Source: Durusdinium trenchii
Lineage: Eukaryota; Sar; Dinophyceae; Suessiales; Symbiodiniaceae
Assembly: GCA_963970005.1 (NCBI GenBank)
Contig: CAXAMN010001170.1
Location: 157,181 to 221,180, forward strand
Direction of reading: 5' to 3'
DNA length: 64,000 nucleotides
Program-made: the position numbers and the translations under genes
Shown: positions 55,536-64,000 of the stretch, in pieces
Layout: each line of letters opens with the position of its first letter
Numbering within the stretch: position 1 is the stretch's first letter
Notes under the pieces: generated by a model
The model's database searches: none
What the model was told of the DNA's origin: nothing
What the model saw: only the letters and a program-made list of their open reading frames with translations

Positions 55536-57440
55536 GGCTTCACGGCCTTCTGCACCTATCTTAGGCGATGTGGCTTGAGCCAAAGGAGGTGCGATGCGCT
55601 AAGATGCAACGGACCAATGGAGCTTCTTCCCTTCCTTGCACTTAGCCGAGATCATTGTTCTTGTCAACCAAGCTGGGCAAGCTTCGCCACGCGCATCACC
55701 AGGGTTCGGGAGGTCTGAAAATCTCTATCCACATGGAGTGCGCATCATGAAAAAGAAGTCAACCTTTGAATTCATTCAAACATTGACATCAAGAAGTCTC
55801 AGATTTGTTGGACCCATTGTCGGTTGAACTAAACACATCTTGAGACAGTTCTTCAGGACGTGATGAAGTCACGGAGTCCTTGAATACAAACGCATTTTAG
55901 CACAAGGAACAATTTGGCTAAACGGCTTAACTATGCTCATACTCTAAAACGCAGCTCCTGTCAACACCTTTTGGACATTTTGAAGTCACCGCGCACAAGT
56001 TTAAAAGCTTCACCTGAGCAGGTGCCCCGAGCTTTGCAACATCGCCAGCAAGCGCAGCAAGGGCGGGCTTTCACGAGCCACGTGGAAGCTCTCAAATACG
56101 GTCCTCACATGTAAACATGACAAAGGGGTGTTTGCCCAAACAGGCTCAACATAGGCACCTTGAAGAAATTCTCAGCAATGGTATGCAATTATCAATTATG
56201 TTCTTTACGTACATTCGTAGGGGATACATACGCAGTCTAAATACACAACTTTAAGACTAAGAATTCTGTTATCGGAACGATCAATCTGAAAATGTATGGG
56301 AAGCCAAACGCTGAGTCATGGAGTTTCTATGGTCAAACACCAAGCCGCTTGATGAGCTTCATGTCTCTGTCATGGCCCGTGGCCACAAGCACTATGACAA
56401 CACGTTCCAAAAGCAATGCCAAAGCCTCTGGTGCCTCCCCCTGGCCATTGCCATTGCGTCACAAAACAGTTCTTACATGTTCTTACCGCCCTACCTCAGA
56501 AATGAAAGGAGACATTCTATTTATATTTATATATCTCTTGTTTCTAATAGCAAACATTGTTCCTAGTAGTAAGGCCAGGAGCCCCTAGTAGCATCCTTGC
56601 TCCTAGTAGCGATGCCCTTTGTCCTTCTTTCTGAAACTTGAGCAACACATGAACGACAAATGCACAAATCGTACCCCAATACACTTTCCGCTGTGCCGCG
56701 TAATCACTTCGAACGGATTTCAAACGTCGTATATCGTCGCTTTATGCCGTGGTGGCCTCTGGGGGCGGATGCGCAGCAGTCCTCATTTTCCAGAATGCAA
56801 GTTGATTTCTGCCAGGTTGGAGACCATCGCTATTGGGGTGGCCATCGCTAGTAGGGTCCCTGAAGGGCGCATAGTGGTCTCACCGAGAATCAAGCACGGT
56901 ACTTCTTCTCTCGGTTCAGGAAACTGCTTCTGCAAGGCTTCCAGCATGTTCTGATCACAGACATTTGCATGCTCTCTTGCTGAGAGATTTTTCTCTAAAT
57001 AGAACAAGGGCAAGAAAGAAAGAAAAAATAACAATAAAGAAACACAATTAAACATAAACAATGTCTGAAGGTGTACGGACGTGCACGGAAGAACAAAACA
57101 CGTGACAAAGGCACCTCTATGGAAGAAAAGAGCAACTCCCGGGCCTTGAGGACTGCATGAAATTTCTCCAGACCTTTCCTGTCATCGGTCCTAACGAGAC
57201 AAAGCTATCAAAACGAAACGATACTGCAAGCTCGCCTCCTCAGATCATGGAAGCGCAAGCAGCAAGAGGAGGAAAGGCAAAACTACATACTTTGCCTCAG
57301 GCCCTTCGACAACGGATAGAATAAGGAGACAAAGGTGGATGAAGGAAACCCCAAAACTCTTCCCTTGTCCTCTACATTGACTTCAAGAGATCAAAGCTGG
57401 AAAGAACATGCATGTGGCACCAGTCCTTTCATGTGTTCGG
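55536..57440. other. Intergenic with two word-repeat clusters
   Basis: Clusters at 56540-56612 (GTAGTAAGGCCAGGAGCCCC, GTAGCATCCTTGCTCCTA, GTAGCGATGCCCTTTG) and 56813-56860 (GGTTGGAGACCATCGCTATT). No gene recognised otherwise. Confidence 0.6.
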
Positions 57441-57489
57441 TGGATCGCCTCCATAATGTCATATGCCACCTTCAAGGCCTATGACTTCG

Positions 57490-57860
57490 ATGAAATGCCC
57501 CAATCCACAATTGAACGCAGCTCAAGCTGACAAACTGCTTGCCTCCTGGTCTTCAAGTGCGTCAGTTACATCTGCCACTGCGGTCAGGAGCACTTCTTTC
57601 GCACTTGGCCAATCGCACAGTGCCATCCTGCCCCAGCACTGGTGAGTCACATGTGCAACGCACAAACATATACTACCCGTTTACCCTTGTTCTTTGCAAC
57701 CGCTGTCAGGCATTCCAGTCCTCAACTTGTCAACCTCTTGGAGAAATGTGTTCGTTTAAGTTTATCTTTCACCAAGCAAAACGCACTGCAGGTCAGTGTC
57801 CTGAGAGCCGCTTCAGCTGCTTTGGTAGAGGCATCCCAGAAAGCTGTAGCCCTAGCTCCC
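57490..57860 (+). CDS. Two possible exons of an unrecognised helical protein
   Basis: A segment ending at the good donor ACTG|GTGAGT (57641) and one starting after TGTCAG (57710) share phase 2. Together they read as helical, HEAT-like sequence: ADKLLASWSSSASVTSATAV before and QLVNLLEKCVRLSLSFTKQN then ALQVSVLRAASAALVEASQK after the 68-nt intron. Composition is protein-like, but I found no flanking exons and no diagnostic motif. Confidence 0.3.
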
Positions 57861-58811
57861 TGGCGGAGAAGTGTGGCAGTTCATCACAAGAAAGTGTCAA
57901 TAAAGGATACCAACAGTTTCCCAGCTATAAAGTACAAAGCTGTTCTGACTGTCGTGATTGAAAAGGAGTAATTACAACTAGCGGTGTCCATATCCTAATT
58001 TGAGCCCAGTAACTTGGGATAGTTCGTGTGCAACATTGTGCCACCATTCAACGTTCCTCCATTTCTAGGAATCGTTAAACGTCGAGCCGTGCCTTGGTCA
58101 ATGACAAATAGTGAGCTGCCTGCTCGGCAGCTGCTTTGGCTGCGTTGGTCTGCCCACTACCTGAGACCAACACTTGAACCGTGGGAGCGCAAATGGCTCG
58201 AGAGCTTGAATCAAAGCTACCAAAGTCTCTCCAGAAAAAGATGCTTTATTGAATTTGTGCGCAACAAACTGCGCTGCACAGGGTCCAAAACCTATCCACC
58301 TTATAATCCTTATATAATATTCGTAACTATTCCACATGGCAACCCGTGTTCCCAAGATTCGAAGCCTGTTGGTCACCGGTCACCCTCGGAATGCTCTATG
58401 CCTGGGTGCTGTCTTCAAGTTGCGCAAGGTGCGAGAAAGCTTTGCTCAGTGCCAAATTCACCTGAGGACCTTAGTGGGCAATGTGCCAAAAGCGGGACTG
58501 CTAGCATGGGGCACAGCAATTTTGCACTCAGGAGCGTCTTTCATGCTTGGCAGCTAAGGCGCTCCCCGGAAGTTGCGATCGAAGCTGGTCGATTCGCATC
58601 TTTGCAAGTTGTTTCATGTTTGCGGCCTGCAAGTATGAATAATTGTGAGCTGAAGTTGGTCCGTTGCCAATGCATTTTGACGAAACAAGGCCTCATCAAC
58701 GTTGTATCCTGCCTGTCGCAACAGCTTGAGGAGACAAATGCAGCAAAGGCTGATTGCAAATGTTAAGCAAACATGTTCAATTAACATTTTGCCTTCAGGG
58801 AAAATAGAGGG

Positions 58812-58892
58812 GAACAAAAAGCTACTAGTAACAAAGGGCATCGCTACTACTAGTAGCTCCTGGCCTTACTACTAGTAGCACGAAGCTACTAT
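58812..58892. repeat. Word-repeat cluster
   Basis: AACAAAAAGCTACTAGTAAC, AAAGGGCATCGCTACTACTA, GTAGCTCCTGGCCTTACTAC, TAGTAGCACGAAGCTACTA. Confidence 0.9.
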
Positions 58893-58899
58893 TTCTTTC

Positions 58900-61800
58900 C
58901 CAATGCAACCGCACAGCACGCCACGCAGAAACCCCTGTCGCTTCACAAGACTATCGATTTGCCTTCAAATACACACCGGCGGCAACTTTTCGAAAGTGAA
59001 CCGGTTTTTTCTTGAGTTCAGTTTCTCAAAGAATCATTAGAGTAGGTACTTTGGCTAGAATTAAATTTTGGAGGGGGTGCTCTCTTGATGCGTGTTCACT
59101 GCTTGTGGAGGGCCTACTGCACAGTTCTGAGGAGGACAGGAATCCAAGGGGGGAGGTACAACTCTTTAAACAAGGAACGCCGCACAAAATGCTATGGACC
59201 ACACATTTCAAGGTCTACCGCCAATTCCGCCAACTATCTCGGTCAACTAGAACAATACCACCCGATCCTTGAAACTAATTGAATGAGCACCTGGGGACTA
59301 CTAGGGACCTGTCCATGGGCTTGCCAGATCTACTACAATACATCCACATATGCCATGTTAGCACCACTAGCATCCACTAGCAACTTTGCCGAGCTTCTCT
59401 TGCCAAGAAAATGCTCTGGGAAAAGTTGCTTGTCACAAGGGCAGCTAATATGTCCACCCCATTCCTACCCTTGTACAAAGCCACTCGCTGGTGGCGCAAA
59501 TCTATGGCTATTGTTTGTATCATGAGCCTGCTTGGGCTTGTCAATGTCTTTTTTTGATCTCCTTGGGCTCTGCTGGAACAACAAGGTCAGCAAAGGCAAA
59601 CAAAGTCAGTCGCAGCCATGGGGGGGCCTGAGGAAGGAAGAACAAAAGCTAGTAAACACCAATATCAATCAATCAATATATATATATATATTTATCCTAT
59701 TACCTGTAACAGTGGATGATCATGGTTAATAAAGGCCTTTCTCTAAAACAGTGTTAATTGTTTACTGACAGTTAGAGGTAACAGGACAGACGCCACATAT
59801 ATATATATATATCTATATCAATGCAGGTCGTAGTCAGAGGGACAAAGTACAAATACTAAGACGTCACCCGAATCGACCCGCAATTATGCTTCCAGCAAAC
59901 CAGGAGCAAAAGCTCTGATATTACGATTTGCATTTTCTGCATCACGAGCTCATCCAACATTGTCTCCACCGCCCCCCAAATTGCCAAACAAACAAAAAAT
60001 GCACGTGTTTTTTTAAAATAAGATCTGCGTAGACATGACCTGGCAAACACCAGCACCAGCATCCGACAAGCACCGCCCGTCCAAAGTCCAAAAGCTTGCA
60101 CAGCCAGCTCATAGCACCAGCACCAGTCTTCAAAACATTCTCAGTACCTGTTATTTTACGGAACCTACTAGCGATGGCCTCCAACATATATGCTCGCAGG
60201 ACCGCGATTCTCTCAAAGGCTAGTGTATGCGACATCTTCCAATGAAGGCCGGGTGGGGCCAGAATGGAGTATGGCTAGGGCCCTGCTAGTGGTCGCAGGT
60301 CCGTCCGGAAAACTCTGGACTCGGTCTCACATTGACATAAAGGCTGCTAGGGCATTTTCTGGCGTGCGCCAAGGCAACAAAGCATGGTGTATGTGCAGGA
60401 CAACCCGTGGGTGACACGAGCAAATGTAGTTCACGCCAGCCTCCAGGACAGCTATGTTGGCGTTAGCCGACTTGTTGCCCTTTCCTGCCCATGACTCGAC
60501 ATCCTTCAACTGGTTGTTAAGCAGCATCTTCTCCTTACAACTTGGTCAATTCACCCCATCAATTGTGCACTCTTTGCGTCAATACTTCTAACATCTGTTC
60601 ACAGAGCGCTCCACAAAAACATGTCGAAAACTACAGAAAACAAAAGGACTGGGTTGTGGGCATGGACATCAACAATCAACTGTCACTCAATTAACTTCGA
60701 CATGTGCAAATTTGCAGTATTTTGTCCCTAGGAATTACCTCCTAGGCATAAGCTTTTCACACTTTCCTTGAAACATATCCTAAAGCAGTGGGGCAATATT
60801 GTTCCAGCAGTGCCCGGGCCCAGGACATCCTACCAGCGAAATCTCACACTTGGTGAAACCATGCGAAACCAGCGAAATGACACGCAAACCTCCTTTTCAT
60901 CTTCTCCTTTATTTATGCCATCGGCTTGGCGTTGGTCCCTGATGCTCACTTTATTTTGCAGCTTTCGACTTCGGTGGCTTTTTCATCGAGCCTACTACTT
61001 CCACTGCTTTTGACAAAACTCTCCAAGGGAAGCAACATCTCAAGGAAGACATGTTTGCTTCGCTGGCCTTTCTTTCCCCTTAGTGCAGTAGAGTAGTTTC
61101 TGGGACGGATACTCAGTACTAAGTACTGAGATTGAATACCTCGAAATACGTTCCAGAGAGAACATCTCAAGATCTTTCCCCCAAGAGTCAATTTCTGATA
61201 AGCCAAAATTTCTGGCACTTTCTTCCCCTTCGTTCCAGTTCTTGTTCTGTTTTACAAGAGGCCCTCTGCTCATCGGCCCATAGCGGTGCAAAGACTTCTG
61301 GGCTTTGGCCACCGAGCATTGCCCGTGGCTCCAGCTGCAGCTGCTTGAAATCGACGCCGGTGAAACCTGGCCCAATGTCCTAGTAGCGATGCCCTTTGCT
61401 CCTAGCAACGAACATTGCTCCTAGCAGCTAGAAAATCAGCACGACTTGTGAATCTTGTCTTACATTGAGTCAGAACACGTCAAGATGCTACTGCGGTTCA
61501 TGCCAGAGTCACCATCCATGGGTTGCTGCCACCGAAGCAACAAATGACACTCTTTGGACCAATCTGCTTTGCTTGCGACTGTGCTCAAGATCTGATTTCC
61601 AGGATTGTTGAGGCCACTAGGAATATGTATGCAGATTCTAGCCGCCTTGCGTCTGGAAGATTGACAAGAGTGATAAAGTGTATGTCCGTGACAGGCTCAC
61701 CAAAAATTTGAACAGGGGTGTGCTTTCATGCCTGTGCCTACAATCATGTCGCCTATTCAGACTGATTGTCACGTGGGATCACGTGGGTATTTTGGGAGTG

Positions 61801-62960
61801 TAGACTCAATGTAGACATAACAGGCTGTTACCAACTAAGGACATTGATATGTGAGCATTACACCGAAGACAACCAACAGCCTTTGCGGAACCGCCCATGT
61901 GCCCTCATCCCTCAACACGCTTCAGGTGCCATCGTACTCGATCGTACCCGATCGTACCTTCGTAAGCTGCCAGTGTCCTCTGTGTCCCCAAGCCAAAGGG
62001 AGCTTCAGGTGGCTGATGGAGCTTATGCTGCCACGGTGTCCCCAACATGCCACAAATCCCTGAGATGGGTGCATCGCACTGGGTGCCACAAAGGTCTAAA
62101 GTCTAGACAAAAGCAAGGTCAAAAAGCAAACGACAACAGCGCATGATTCATAATGAAAAAACATGCAAAAAATTACCCCTTACTCTTAGAGTACCTGACA
62201 CAATGAGTTAAAAGGTCCTTCTTCTTGCTTCCAGAAGCCGGAATCCTAAGCCGAATCATAGATAGACGAAATATTAGCGCGCCTTCGAGCCACTCGGACC
62301 CCTTCCACCCCAAAACTCAGTGCTATGGACGAAACAATTCAAACCCTGGTGCCACAAATTCAACTGTAGCTTTGGGAGTAAGGGGTTCGTGAGTTCGTGA
62401 CAGTCACTGACTCAGGGGGTCGAATATTTGGTCCAACTATCTTCCACACCCGTCGGTAAAGGGCTCTCAGCAATCTGAGGCGATCAAGTTGCTGCACTTG
62501 GCTTTCTGCTCATGCTCCACTTGCTCCTTTTGGGTTTGAACTTCTCGGAACCAATACCTATGCGCCCGACTGGCCAAGTGAAATGCAATCCTTGGCTACA
62601 AAAAAGGAAGCATAGACAAGCTGTTTTGGCAAAACTGCGTGATCAACGAGCCAAGATTCTCCTTGGTTGGATGGAAACAATCCCAGCCCGAAGTCCAAAG
62701 TCTCACGGACATTGAGATCTCTTCTCCAAAGAACCTTTTTGGCAAATTCTTCGACGCCAAAGAATCACCCAATTTGCCGAATGCCTTGCAATTTTTACGA
62801 TTCCCATATGAGGTAGCACAGTTCCCACAGCTGGTGACATGTTGCCAGGGGGCACATATTGCAAATGGGGGTCATACGGAACTTCGCGGACGACCTCTCC
62901 ACGAGAGAAGGAGAAGCGTGCCTTAGATCGAAGCGGCATGGTTTTTTGACAGCTTCTTTC
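58900..62960. other. No gene assigned; scattered word repeats
   Basis: Word repeats at about 60167-60190 (one unit) and 61378-61430 (GTAGCGATGCCCTTTGCTCC, then diverged units). TA microsatellites at about 59684-59698 and 59797-59812. Some minus-strand stretches look protein-like (for example 60527-60440, LLNNQLKDVESWAGKGNKSA) but could not be joined into a gene. Confidence 0.4.
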
Positions 62961-62964
62961 TTTT

Positions 62965-63152
62965 CAAAGCTACTAGAAACAAGTGCATCGCTACTAGTAA
63001 CAAGTGCCTTACTAGTAGTAACAAGAAGCTATTAGTAACAAGTGCCACGCTAGTAGTAACAAGTGCCTTACTAGTAGTAACAAGAAGCTATTAGTAACAA
63101 GTGCCACGCTAGTAGTAACAAGTGCCTTACTAGTAGTAACAAGAAGCTTTGC
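62965..63152. repeat. Tandem word-repeat array, period about 59 bp
   Basis: GTAACAAGTGCCTTACTA, GTAGTAACAAGAAGCTATTA and GTAACAAGTGCCACGCTA repeat in fixed order almost three times, a clear case of higher-order tandem amplification of three words. Confidence 0.95.
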
Positions 63153-63535
63153 GTGCACTCTGTCTTTTCGCCCACGCGGGGAGGGGGGTAGGCCGCGGAG
63201 GTCGCTAGGTAGCTAGTAGCTTAATGTAGCTTACTTAAGCTACTAGGAACTGGACGCAGGATAGCTCGCGCTGATTTGGTTCCTGATTTTTTGGGAAACT
63301 TAACTAGTAGTGATGGCCTCCACCCAGCTTGCTAGGCAAATTACAGATGTGCAGGGTGAAGGTGAGGGGTGCAGTTTGGCAAATGTGCTGGCTCGGCCAA
63401 AAATGCTGGTCATTTCCTCAAAGGCCGAGTGGCTGTCCAAAAGAATGCCGGGGGAGGCTGGAGAAAACCCTTTCGACAGCTTCGCGTCTTGATGCGAAGG
63501 AAGGGGTCCTTGCTCGCACAATTCAAGTCAAGGTC

Positions 63536-63778
63536 TCAAAGCAGGTCATCACCAAGATCTCTTTGAGTCTTGAATTGAGTCTTCAAGTCTCTAAATGAAA
63601 CTTTTCCCAAGTTGTCACCTGAGACCGGCCAAAGCTCATCCTGGTTGGCATCCCCAAAGGTGTCAGCACAAAGGATCGCTAACGCCTCTCTGCTTCGGAC
63701 TTCCAAGAGGTGTGACATGTTGAAGGTCACATGTGACCAACAAGACCACGTGCCTTGTTGGATATCAACTCTGCACAA
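63536..63778 (-). CDS. Possible exon, unrecognised
   Basis: MSHLLEVRSREALAILCADT then FGDANQDELWPVS is protein-like and is followed by a possible donor (TCAG|GTGACA near 63622). The start weakly recalls ubiquitin-like N-termini of some dinoflagellate ankyrin proteins. No partner exon found; low confidence. Confidence 0.25.
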   Translation of the reverse strand: MCRVDIQQGTWSCWSHVTFNMSHLLEVRSREALAILCADTFGDANQDELWPVSGDNLGKVSFRDLKTQFKTQRDLGDDLL

Positions 63779-64000
63779 TCAGGCGTGCCAGCTCTGTAGC
63801 TCTTTGGCAAACTGTAGCCTTGAGTCACTCCAGCATCCAGCTTTGTGGAAGATGATTCAAGTCAAACAAATGATCATGATGAACAACTGCTTTTTGATCT
63901 AAACCCTTTCCTGTACAGCTCTCAATTTACTGGTCAATCTGGGTGGAGGGACAAATGTTCAATTTGAGGCTTCAATGCCTGACTTGATATGCTTCACGCG

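Noticed and set aside
55573..55583. CTTGAGCCAAA resembling the reverse complement of the dinoflagellate spliced-leader 3' end
   Set aside because: Only 11 bases match and the following bases (GGAGGTGC) depart from the leader, so it is not evidence of a retroposed leader.
58026..58766. 246-codon plus-strand frame
   Set aside because: No motif or domain; the opposite strand has equally protein-like pieces, so the strand cannot be chosen and chance openness is likely.

Overview
This window looks like nuclear DNA of a dinoflagellate; Symbiodiniaceae or a relative would fit, but I cannot name the species. Three things point there: genes split into very small exons with both GT-AG and GC-AG introns and acceptors mostly of the form AG|G; Ty1/copia retrotransposons with a cytosine-methyltransferase-like domain between protease and integrase; and a polycystin-type channel beside low-complexity RNA-binding proteins. 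There is no sign of prokaryotic organisation. Two assembly gaps (488-913 and 44547-44946) fall inside repeat arrays.

Layout. 1-2032 (minus): an FKBP-type prolyl isomerase whose TPR exon runs off the left edge; its large intron is filled by a tandem array. 3069-11756 (plus): complete Ty1/copia-like element A, with 229-bp LTRs identical by eye, AATAT target duplications and a frameshifted pol. 12-22 kb: gene-poor, with local duplications, PPR-like relics, microsatellites and a small repeat array flanked by a 12-bp direct repeat. 22218-30598 (minus): complete copia-like element B, with LTRs of only 90 bp, GTGAG target duplications, a half-tRNA-type primer site and a long pol ORF. 31.0-31.7 kb (minus): PPR-like relic. 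32938-37932 (minus): polycystin-family channel in four exons with consistent intron phases. 41068-43232 (minus) and 52677-55535 (minus): two paralogous small RRM proteins whose exons could be chained to the base (10 and 5 exons). 55.5-64 kb: mostly unassigned, with a few protein-like exon-sized segments.

The most unusual feature is a family of short 'words' (about 17-22 bp), most beginning GTA and ending CTA and so joined through CTAGTA. They are assembled in different orders at about twenty places, in both orientations. They lie in intergenic DNA and inside introns of the FKBP and polycystin genes, and I saw none inside either retrotransposon. One array looks like an insertion with a target duplication. 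Also worth attention are the methyltransferase-like domains, the contrasting tRNA priming sites, the extra 3' coding regions of both retroelements, and the intron difference between the RRM paralogs.

All calls come from reading sequence and translations by eye; no database search or alignment program was run.
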